Below are positions 50,001 to 62,100 of a stretch of DNA of 64,000 bases, piece after piece. The position numbers and the translations under genes are program-made. The stretch is from Rhinopithecus roxellana (lineage: Eukaryota > Chordata > Mammalia > Primates > Cercopithecidae), in the NCBI RefSeq assembly GCF_007565055.1, contig NC_044559.1, positions 40,914,546 through 40,978,545 of the forward strand, read 5' to 3'. How positions within the stretch are numbered: position 1 is the first letter of the stretch; the number at the start of each line of letters is the position of its first letter. The notes beneath the pieces are model-generated. The model saw only the letters and a program-made list of their open reading frames with translations, had not been told where the DNA came from and made no database searches.

Positions 50001-53000
50001 TTTTGATCACCCAAAGTGACAGTCAGTTTCTCTACTGTGTAGTTACTATTTAGTCCTTAAAATTAACAAGCCATGTACAGGAGGCACTTACGGGAACTGG
50101 CCAAGACCAAAAAGTGAGCTATTGACGGAATACAGATTTATGTGAACTAAAACCACCAAACCACACAGCTGGCCACTCCTGCCACCATTTATATTCATCA
50201 CACAAGTGTTATGAAGACTGGGAGTAAAAAATAAAAAGTCTACACTTGTTATGGAGCTGCATCTGTTGAAAAGGACCATAAAATCCTAACACCATGTTTG
50301 AGCAGGACTTCCAAACACATTTACTTAACTGGACAAGAGCCAGTTCTGAAAAAGAAGTAGGGATGGGGACTCTGCAGGTGATTCTAATGTGCAGGCGTTA
50401 AATCCACTAACAAACTGGTCCTCAAAGTTGGTGCCCTGACCAGCATCATTAGCATCACCTGAGTACTTACTAGAAATGCAAATTATTCAGCCCAACCCCA
50501 AACCACAGAATCAGAAACTCTTAGGGGTGGGGCCTACCAATTCATGTTTTAAAAAGCCCTCTAGGTGACTGACTATAATGCATACTGAAGTTTAAGAATC
50601 GCTGCTCTACTAAATACAGTGAATTGGGTAAAAGATAAGTGGGTATTTTTGCTTGTAGTCAAAATGGATGTTTAAACAAAAGACACAGCCATGACTGCTA
50701 CACCAACTATTTTGCCTGCAATTGTGTAAAAAATCTGAGAATACCACATAACAAATAGTAAAGCTACATCAAGCAGTGACTGGGGAGCAGCAAGTTATTT
50801 CTAAGTTACCGGAATGTATATAAATACAATTTTCTTTTTTCAGACAGGGTGTTGTGTTGCTCTGTCACCCAGGATGGAGTACAGGGGTGTGGTCCTGGCT
50901 CACTGCAAACTTAATTTCCTGGGCTCAAGTGATCCTCTGGCCTCAGTCTCCTAAATAGCTAGGACCACAGGCACGTACCACCATGCCTGGCTAATTTTTA
51001 AGTCTCTTTGTAGAGACCGAGGTCTCCCTATCTTGTCCAGGTTGGTCTCGAACTCCTGGGCTCAAGTGATCAATCTTCCTGCCTCTGCACTTGAAATGAA
51101 AAAAATTCTCTTGGCTGGGCGTGATGGTTCACACCTGTAATTCCAACACTTCGGAAGGCCGAGGTGGGCGGATCACCTGAGGTCAGGAGTTTGAGATAAG
51201 TCTGGCCAACATGGTGAAACCCCTTTTCTACTAAAAATACAAAAATTAGCTGGGCGTGATGGTGTGTGCCTATAATCCCAGCTACTCGGGAGGCTGAGGC
51301 AGGAGAATCGCTTAAACCCGGGAGGTGGAGGTTGCAGTGAGCCAAGACTGCCCCACGGCACTCCAGCCTGGGCGACAAGAGTGAAGCTTTGTCCCCTACC
51401 CCTGCCCCCTCCACCGCGCAGAAAGAAAAAATTATGAAGACACTGGATTCCTCCAGACTCCATGTGTGTCCTTAGGATCAACTATGTATCCTTACTATAT
51501 TGCTGCAATTAATCTTAGGAGGCATACAACTATACAACGAATCATGTAAGTCCTTTTAGTAAATCTTCAAGCATATGGGTGGTTATGGGACTCCCTAACA
51601 CATCTGTATATCAACACTTCATTTCTTTTCATTGTTATTATTCCTGTGAATAACAACCAATTTGTTTATGTATTTGCTTGCTGAAGGACATTTAGATTGT
51701 CTTCAGGTTTGATAACTATAAACAAAACTATAAAACACGTATCTACAGATTTTCACGTGAACATGAGCTTTCATTTCTCTAGAATGAATATCTAGATATG
51801 ACACAGTTGAGTACACAGTAAATGTATGATCAAGATTCTACCTGTCTTCCAGAGTGGCTGCACCGTTTTGCTAAGAGATCCAGCTGTTTGCATCCTTGCC
51901 AGTACTAGTATTATCACTATGTATTTTTAAATTTTAGCTGTTCCAATATGTAATACCATGGCTTAAATTTGCATGTCCCTAATGGCTAACAATGCTGAAC
52001 TCTTCTCAGGGGGATATTTGCCATCTTTGTATCTTTTCTGGTGAAATATCTATTTAAATCTACTTAAATCTGTTGCCCCTTTTTAAATTGAGTTTTTAAA
52101 TTACTACTGTGTTTTCTTTTATATTCTGGATTCTTTTTCTGATACTGGATTTTCAAATATATTATCCCAGTGTATAGCTTGTCTTTTCACGCTCCTAACA
52201 GAATTTTTTTTTTTTTTTTTACAGAGCAAAAGTTTTTAATTTTGATGAAGCCCAATTTATCAAATTTCTGTTTTATACACTGTGCCTTTGGTGTCATGTC
52301 TTAAGAACTCATTGCCAAACCCCAGGTCACAAAGATCTGTTTTCTTCTAAAAGTTTTATAGTTTCAGGTTTTATACTTAGATCTATGATCCATTTTGACT
52401 TAATTTTATATGAAATATGAGGTATAGGTTGAGGTTTTTATTTTTTCATGTAAATGTTGAATTGTTCATGTCTTTGTGGAAAAGAATATCCTTTTTCCAT
52501 TTGAATTAGCTTTTGTATCTTAATTAAAAAGCAGCGAGGGCTGGGCGCGGTGGCTCACACTGTAATCCCAGCATTTTGGGAGGCCAAGGCGGGCAGATCA
52601 CCTGAGGTCAGGAGTTCGAGACCAGCCTGGCCAACATGGCGAAACCCCGTCTCTACTAAAAATACAAAAATTAGCCAGGTGTGGTGGCACATGCCTGTAA
52701 TCCCAGTTACTCGGGAGTCTGCGACAGGAGAATCGCTTGAACCCAGGAGGCGGAGGTTTCAGTGAGCTGAGATCGCACCACTGCACTCCAGCCTGGGAGA
52801 CAGAGTGAGGATCAGACTCAAAAAAAAAAAAAAAAGAAAGAAAGAAAAAAAGCAATGAGGACAACAGGAACAAACCTTGAAAACATTATGCTAAGTGAGA
52901 TAAGCCAGACATAAAAGGTGAAATATTGTATGATTCTACTTATATGAGTTAACTAGAGTAGGTAGGTAAATTCAGTAAGAAAGTACAACAGAAGTTCTGG

Positions 53001-55877
53001 GGGGAGCCTAGAGAGAAATGGGGCCATGGGAACAGTTGGCTACCTACTTGGGTGAGTTTGGATAGTTTACGGTTGTGATCAGCAGAATAATGCCACCCCC
53101 CACCACCCAACCAAGATATGCATGTCCTAATCTCCAGAACTTGTAAATATATGTTACATGGGAATTAAGGTAGCAGATGGAATTAAGGTTAATAATCAGC
53201 TGAACTTAAAAAAGCAAAATTATCTGGGTGGGTTCAATGTAATCACAAGGGTCCTTAAATGTGGAAGGATGCTGCAAAAGAGGAAGTTAGAGTAAGATGT
53301 GAGAACAACTCAACTTGTTGTCTTTGAAAATGGAAGGGGGCCACAAGCCAAGAAATGTGGGCAGACTCTAGATGTAGGAAAAGACAAGGAACAGATTCTC
53401 TCCTAAAGCCTCCACAATGGAATGCAAGTCCTGTCAACAATTTGATTTCATCCCAGTAAGACCCATGTCAGACTTCTGTCTCCAGGACTGTAAATGAAAA
53501 CCCTTTGTTTTAAAATCCCTACATTTGGCCGGGCGCGGTGGCTCAAGCCTGTAATCCCAGTACTTTGGGAGGACGAGACGGGCGGATCACGAGGTCAGGA
53601 GATCGAGATCATCCTGGCTAAAACTGTGAAACCCCGTCTCTACTAAAAACTACAAAAAACTAGCCGGGCGAGGTGGCGGCGCCTGTAGTCCCAGCTACCC
53701 GGGAGGCTGAGGCAGGAGAATGGCGTGAACCCGGGAGGTGGAGCTTGCAGTGAGCTGAGATCCAGTCACAGCACTCCAGCCTGGGTGACAGAGCGAGACT
53801 CCGTCTCAAAAAAAAATAAAATAAAATAAAGTCACTACATTTGTAATTTGTTGTAGGAGAAATAGAAAACTAATACAGTGGTTTTTGAGGAACTGGTCCA
53901 TTTCATTGAAGTTGATGAATTTATATATGCAAAGCTGTTTGTATTATCCTTTTCATGCCTGTATAGTCTACGGTGGTATCTCCTCTTTCTTTTCTAATAT
54001 TGGTAATTTGTCTTCCTTTTTTTCTTTTCTAATATTGGTAATTTGTTTTCCTTTTTTTCTTGCCAGTCTTGCTAGAGGTTTACAATTTTATTGATTTTTT
54101 TTGAAAGAGCTTTGAGTTTCACTGATTTTTTTCTTTTTTTTCTCCCGTTTTCTATTTCTCAGATTTTTGTTCTCTATTATTTCTTTCTTCTGTTTAATTT
54201 GGGTTTATTTTGCTCTTCATTTCTAGTTTCACAGGTGGAAATTTAAATTATTCACTTGAAACTTTCTCTTCTAATAAAGTCAGTTAATGCATCTAAGCAC
54301 ATCTTTGGCTGTATCCCACAAATTTTGATATGCTGAGTTTTCATTTTGGTTTAGTTCACAATATTTAAAGCTTTTCTTTGAGAATTTTTAATCCATGGAT
54401 TGTTTAGAAGTGTTCTTTTTATATATAAAGTTTACTATTTGGTTTATGACCCAGAATATGGTTTATCTTGGTGAATGCTTCATGCGCACTTAAAAAGCAT
54501 TTGAAAAGAATGTGTATTCCGCTGTCATCAGGCAGACAAAAGTCAATTAGATCTACTTGGTTGACAGTGTTGTGCAGTTTTGTGTTGTTCAGTATTCTTT
54601 TTGATTTTCTATCCACTATTCTGTCAAGTACTGAGAGAGGAGTAGTAAAATATCTAACTATAATTGCAGATTTGTCTATTTCCTCTTTTACTTCTGATGG
54701 TTTTTGCTTCATATATTTTGAAGCTCTGTTGCTTGGTGCATATATAGTTAGGTCTTCTTGGTGAACTGACTGTTTTAACATTATATAATGTGCCTCTTGT
54801 TCTCTTCTCACACAACTTTTCTTAAAAGCATTTTAGGGGCCGGGCGCGGTGGCTCAAGCCTGTAATCCCAGCACTTTGGGAGGACGAGACGGGCGGATCA
54901 CGAGGTCAGGAGATCGAGACCATCCTGGCTAACATGGTGAAACCCCGTCTCTACTAAAAATACAAAAACTAGCCGGGCGAGGTGGCGGGCGCCTGTAGTC
55001 CCAGCTACTCGGGAGGCTGAGGCAGGAGAATGGCATAAACCCGGGAGGCGGAGCTTGCAGTGAGCTGAGATCTGGCCACTGCACTCCAGTCCGGGCGACA
55101 GAGCGAGACTCCGCCTCAAAAAAAAAAAAAAAAAAAAAAAAAAAGCATTTTAGGCCGGGTATGGTGGCTCACGCCTGTTATCCCAGCATTTAGGGAGGCC
55201 AAAGCAGGCAGATTACCTGAGGTCAGTAGTTTGAGACCAGCCTGGCCAACATGGTGAAACCTCATCTCTACTAAAAATACAAAAGTTAGCTGGGCTTAGT
55301 GGCGGGTACCAGTAATCCCAGCTACTTGGGAGGCTGAGGAATGAGAATTGCTTGAACCCAGGAAGTAAAATGGTGCAACCACTGTGGAAAAGTTCAGCAG
55401 TCCCTCAAAAAGTTAAATATAAAACTATCATATGACCTTGCAATTCCATCCCTAGGTATATCTGGGAAAGAACCAAAAAATTTATTCATACAAAAGCTTG
55501 TACATGAATGTTTATAGCAGCACTATTTACAACAGGCAGGAAATAACCCAAGCGTCCACCAGCAAATATGTGGATAAACAAAATGCAGTATAGACACACA
55601 ATGGCATGTTATTTTCAGTCATAAAAAGGAAAGCAGACTGGGTACAGTGCCTCACATCTGTAATCCCAGCACTTCGGGAGGCCGAGGCAGTGTGAGTGGA
55701 GCCTGGGCAACATAGTGAGACCCCAAATCTACAAAAAATGATTTAAAATTAGCTGGGTGTGGTAATACATGCCTGTAGTCCCAGCTACTCGGGAAGCTGA
55801 GGCTGCAGGATCACTTGAGACTGGAAGTTCAAGGCTGCCGTGAGCCCTCTGTCACTTAAAAATAGATAGATAGATAC

Positions 55878-55924
<47 letters not shown>

Positions 55925-58900
55925 CATAAAATAAGGAATGCAGTACTGATTCATACTATGACATGGATGAACCATGAAAATATCATGGTAAATGAAAAGA
56001 AGCCAGAGCCCAAAGGCCACATGTTGTATAACTTCATCTACACGAAACGTCCAGAATAGGTAAATCCATGGGCAGAAGTATAGTTGTTGCCAGAGGATGG
56101 AAGAGGGGAAGAAATGGGAGAGACTGCTAAAGGTATGGGGTTTCTTTTTGGAGTGATGAAAATGATAGTGGCGGCCGGGCGTGGTGGCTCACGCCTGTAA
56201 TCCCAACACTTTGCTAGGCCAAGGCGTGTGGATCACCTGAGATCAGGAGTTCAAGAGCAGCCTGACCAACGTAGTAAAACTCCATCTCTACTAAAAACAA
56301 AAAAATTAGCCGGAAATGGTGGTGCATGCCTGTAATCCCAGCTACTTGGGAGGCTGAGGCGGGAGAATCGCTTGAACCCGGTAGGCAGGGGTTGCAGTGA
56401 GCTAAGACTGCGCCACTCCACTCCAGCCTGGGCAATAGAGTGAGACTCTGTCTCAAAAAAAGAAAAAGAAAACAAAAAAGACAAAGAAAAAAATAGTGGT
56501 GATGACTGTTGCACAACATCATTATGAATACAGTTAAAAAAATTAAATTGTACATTTTAAAATAGTAAATTTTGTTATGTGAATTATATTTCAAAGAAAA
56601 AAAATTTTTGGACCAGCCTGAGCAATACAGTGAAACACCGTCTCTACGAAAACACAAAAAGTTAGCAGGGTGTGGTGATGGGCACCTGTAGTCCCAGCTA
56701 CTCAGGAGGCTGAGGCAGTAGAACTGCTTGAACCTGGGAGGCGGAGGTTGCAGTGAGCCGAGATCGCATCACTGCACTCTAGCCTGGGTGACAGAGCGAG
56801 ACTCTGTCTCAAAAAAAAAAAAAAGTGGTTACTTCAATGGAGGGAGTACATATTTCACTCAGTTCATACCATCATGTTGAATTTTTAAAACCATGTGTAA
56901 GTTATTATAACTTAAAAACTCCTACGTATGCCATTTGCCATGGCTGCCAGAGCTATTCTTCTCTGAGAACGCCCCCACTGTTGAGGTGTGGATAATAGTC
57001 ACGACTGTCCCATCTAACTCTGTGCCATGGCCACAGATGACTGATCCCTGAGTGAATGGATTCTTGACTCCATGTTGTGTCAATCAGATTTTCTATGCCT
57101 GAAAATAAAGATGCTAGCTAGCGTGGGTTGGAACTGAGAACAAGTAAATTTGGGAGACATGGAGTAGAGAAAGAGAAAGTGTGCAGAGATGAATGTAGCC
57201 CAAGAGAGAAATACTGATTGCTTGGATTCCTGCTAGCTTTCCAGTTCCTGATTCCACTCAGTCTCTTCGAATACCCAACCACTCTCCCTGCTGTTGGGTT
57301 TTATAGCCTTAATATAAATTAACTTTTTTCAGTGGCCTACCAAGGACAGAGTGGTAGGAGAGGTCCAAGGTGGGTACAGACAATAAGGGTATGGATTGTC
57401 TGCTTAGATTCATGGTGATAATAAAAAGCAGACCAACTAACTTTTAGTTCATTTTATTATTGCTTTAAATTCTCTAAAACACTAGTGATAAAATAGTCTG
57501 CTCTGTCCCCATCCACCTAACACTGCTTTTTTTTGCCTGAGCTAGTCTAGTTCTGTTAGATACAACCAAAGAACCTTAAATATAACCAGAATAATGATCT
57601 TGGTCTAACCAATAATTGAAGGGAAAACAGCTAAAGAGGCTGGGCACAGAGGCTCACGCCTGTTATCATAGCACTTTGCGAGGCCAAGGGGGCGGGGGAG
57701 GGATGGATCACTTGAGGCCAGGAGTTCGAGACCAGCCTGGCCAACATGGCAAAATCCCTTCTTCTACTAAAAATATAAAAATTAGCCGGGCATGGTGGTG
57801 CACGCTTGTAATCCCAGCTACTTGAGAGGCTGAGGCATGAGAATGGCTTGAACTCAGGAGGCTGAGGTTGCAGTGAGCCGAGATCGCGCCACTGCACTCC
57901 AGCCTGGGAAACAGAGCAAGACTCTGACTCCAAAAAAAAAAAGAAAAGAAAAATTTTGAGATTTGTGATCTCACTAGCCATTTCAATTAACAACATTTCT
58001 GATTAATCAGTCTTTCCACTGCTTTTGTTCAACAAGTGTCCACTGAGCACTTTCAATGTACAAGGCATATTCTAGGAAATTGGGATACAGTGGTGAGTAA
58101 TGCAGATACAGGCCCGAATTCGCAGGGTCAAAATCCAGCAAAGGAACTTCTGAAATAAGGAATTTCAACAATGCGCTTTACACACTATTTTTCAAAGACA
58201 TGTATAATAGGATCCTGCAGTACCGTGGAGCAGGGGTACCCTACTCTAGTACCTAACTTAGGTTCCCAAAGGAAAAGTAAGACTTAGCCAGAAAAGTGGA
58301 CATGGGATCAGAGGGGGAATCAGGCACAAGAAATAGCAGACGCAAAAGGCCTAGACACAGGTTCAAAATCAAAGAACTGAAAGAAGGTTCAGTGCGGCTG
58401 GGATGGAGAGTATGAGGAGGGGGCACGCAGTGATAAAGTCTGAGAGCAAGGCAAGGGTGGAGCCAACAAGGGCCTCATAAACCACTTTAAAAGGCCTGGA
58501 TCAGATAGTAAGGGTAACAAGAAGTCACTGAAGGACTTGGTTCCAGTGTGGAAGGTGGAAGAGAAGCAAGACTGGAGGCAAGAAACCAGTTACAGGGCTG
58601 TTCCAGCATCCAGGAAAGAGACTACAATGGCCTTAATTATGACAGTAGCATTGGAGATGAGGGTCTGGGCCAGGCATGGTGGCTCACGCCTGTAATCCCA
58701 GCACTTTGGGAGGCCGAGGTGGGTGGATCACTAGGTCAGGAGTTCAAGACCAGCCTGGTCAACATAGTGTAACCGTCTTAACTAAAAATACAAAAATTAG
58801 CTGGGCATGGGGGCATGCACCTGCAATCCCAGCTACTCGGGAGGCTGAGGCAGGAGAATTGCTTGAACCCAGGAGGCAAGGGCTGCAGTGAGCCAAAATT

Positions 58901-59128
58901 GTAACACTGCACCCTAGCCTGGGCGACAGAGCGAGACTCAGTCTCAAAAAAACAGAAAAAAAAACAAAGAAAAAGAAAAAGAAAATTAGCTGGGCATGGT
59001 GGCAGATGCTTGTAATCCCAGCTACTCCGGAGGCTGAGGCAGAATTGCTTGAACCTGGGAGGCAGAGGTTGCAGTGAGCCAAGATCACACTGTTGCACTC
59101 CAGCCTGGATGACAAGAACGAAACTCCA

Positions 59129-59178
<50 letters not shown>

Positions 59179-62100
59179 CTAGAATGGATAAGACACAGTG
59201 ACCAAATTCAGATCCTGAAAGAGAGTGATTAGCTGGTTATCCAAAATAACTAGCATCACGTGCTAAAAAGTGGTGTACTCTGGATGAGCGCTGTACATAG
59301 GTACACAGAACTTCCTGATGTTAGGAATTTCTAGATCTGTGCTAATACAATACCCCCTATCCACATGTAGCTACTGAGCACTTGAAATGAGGTAACACCC
59401 AGGAGCTGAATTTTTAATTTTGTGTAATTTTAATTAATTTACGTTTAAATAGCCACACATGGCTACTGCCCTGGACAGCACACTCTAGATTATTGTGACA
59501 TCTAACTTAAAACATATGACAGGGTTAATAAGTTTATACAACACTATATGACAAGGACAGTTAGAAAGGGAAAAACTCAGGCTGCCGGGCACAGCGGCTC
59601 ACGCCTGTAACCCCAGCACTTTGAGAAGCCCAGGCAGGCAGATCACGAGATCAAGAGATCGAGACCATCCTGGCCAACATTGTGAAACCCTGTCTCTACT
59701 AAAAATACAAAAATGAGCCGGGCGTGGTGGCGCGTGCCTGTAGTCCCAGCTACTCGCTTGAACCCGGGAGGTGGAGGCTGCAGTGAGCCGAGATCATGCT
59801 ACTGCACTCCAGCCTGGGAAACAGTGCGAGACTGTCTCAAAAAAAAAAGAAAAAGAAAAAGAAATGCATATTTCAAAATAAAACACACAACCACACAACC
59901 AAACTTAACTTTTCAGTTTAAAAAAACTGTCGGCCGGGCGCGGTGGCTCACGCCTGTAATCCCAGCACTTTGGGAGGCCGAGGCGGGCGGATCACGAGGT
60001 CAGGAGATCGAGACCATCCTGGCTAACACGGTGAAACCCCGTCTCTACTAAAAACTACAAAAAACTAGCCGGGCGAGGTGGCGGCGCCTGTAGTCCCAGC
60101 AACTCGGGAGGCTGAGGCAGGAGAATGGCGTGAACCCGGGAGGCGGAGCTTGCAGTGAGCTGAGATCGGGCCACTGCACTCCAGCCCGGGTGACAGAGCG
60201 AGACTCCGTCTCAAAAAAAAAAAAAAAAAAACTGTCTAAATATATGCAGAGAAAATAAACTACACAACCACGAACCAGTGGTTATCTTGAAGATGAAGGA
60301 TCTTTAAAGATCTTTCCTTTTCTGCGATATGTTACTTAACTGTTTTTTTTCTTTTTGTACAATATGTATGCATTACCTATTTGGGGGGAAAACAATTTCC
60401 TATCAAACCAAAAAGTGCCTGTACGTTATCACACAAACATACTTGTAACGCTGTTATGATAAAGGTATGCAATATAATCACAGTGATAGCTTCTACAAAC
60501 ACATTATGATTTTTCTGTAAGACACAACATACATGGGAACAAGACATTCTGGGAGAAGCACATCAACAAACTTCAAGTTCCCACAACAATCCACAGAATT
60601 TAAAAAATACTCTAAAGCTATTATTTTATATCTAAGTTACATACTTCCTGTACTATGATGAGATGTGTCCCTTAGGATCATACACTTAGCAGACAAAACT
60701 TGACACAAATACATTCAAATCTCTATCAAATATGAAATCATCTCATTTATCCAGCAAAATCAGAGTATAGGGTATTTCTCATAAACAAACTTTCTAATAT
60801 TAGTAACTGAAATTTAACCCTTTAAGCACGGAAACTTTTTACTTTGGAAGGATTTTTGCTAAAAAGTATCTATGCATCTGCACCCTCTTAAACCAATGCT
60901 ACAATTGAATCTTCACTTGACATCTTGGGGCCATTATCTTGAGCATCGATTATCAGTTCTAGGATTATTATGAAGATAAATTACTAGGATTTAGTGGAGA
61001 AATACATGCCCCTTCCTCAAAGCACCCTTGACTGCTATATAGTGAATTCGCCTTTTTTTGTTTGTTTTTTGAAGTATGAAGGTAGTTTTAAATTTCTTCA
61101 TCAGGCTGTCAGTGTTCACTGGCTAAGTCCGGACGTCTACCAGGCTTTCTTCTAACGTAATGCCTTTAGTTTCAGCCCAGGAAGCCAGATAACTAAACTA
61201 ATTAAAATTATAGGTAAATTAATAAGGACTTCCTGAGCACAAGAGGCCCTTCTATAAGAAATACCATACATTGTGTGCCGTCGGTTTTGGCTGCTGAGGA
61301 TGATTTAGCTTCCTATTGCCTCTTCTCCCTAGTACCCCAAGATGTTTTTCAATAAGCTAAGGCCGCTCTACAACTCTAACTTAACTCCAGACAAGTCAGG
61401 TGTTGCCATCCACAGTGATTTCTAGTTGGGTCTGACTCCACCACTCATTACGTGCAAAAAGACACTGGGGGATGGAACGGTTGTCAAAATGCCCAGTTAC
61501 CGATAACAAATATAAATTTTTCTTTGTATACCCTTCGCAGTAAAGTAGCAACAGCAATCGCAACCAAAATTTACTAAGCTCGCCTGCAGCGTTCTCAGCC
61601 CCATGTACAAACTCAAGTAGCTCAATATTTCTTACTGGCTCTGGCACAGGAGCAAATCCAGACTAGATGGATTCTAAAGTCATCCCAACAGGAAAACTAA
61701 GCTATGAACATTAAATCTTATCTCTGAGAGAGAGAATGAGGGTAACATAGGAGTTAGAAACAACTTCTTGCAAGCGAGCACTCCCCGACGCACCGGAAGT
61801 TTTGAAATATCCTGCGGGCTTCCCACAGGCAAAGTGGTTTCCCTCCCCGCGGCTCTGCGGGCCCTCCTCAGGGTTCGAGGACCTCCCCGAGCTTGTTGCG
61901 CCCGGGACCCTGACCCTGCCACAGGCTGGGAGCGAGACAGTCAATCACAGCCCGCGCCCCACGACTTCACCTTGGCGGCTCGCGAGCTGCGACTCGGGCA
62001 GGTGGGAGGTACCTGCGGCCCGACTCCTACCCCTACCTGCTGCGACCAGGGGAGAGGCTGTCCCAGCTGGGGCTGGTGCAGGCCCCGGGGCGCCGTCTCG

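Larger units (their letters stand above)
55369..56165 (+). mobile_element. L1 3' part with embedded Alu and GATA repeat
   Basis: 'caaccactgtggaaaagttc', 'gaccttgcaattccatccc' and 'catggatgaaccatgaaaa' are typical L1 ORF2/3' strings. Interrupted at 55637-55929. Confidence 0.75.

Noticed and set aside
54419..54811. 130-codon minus-strand ORF
   Set aside because: Fragment of L1 coding sequence, truncated and flanked by LINE remnants; not an independent gene.
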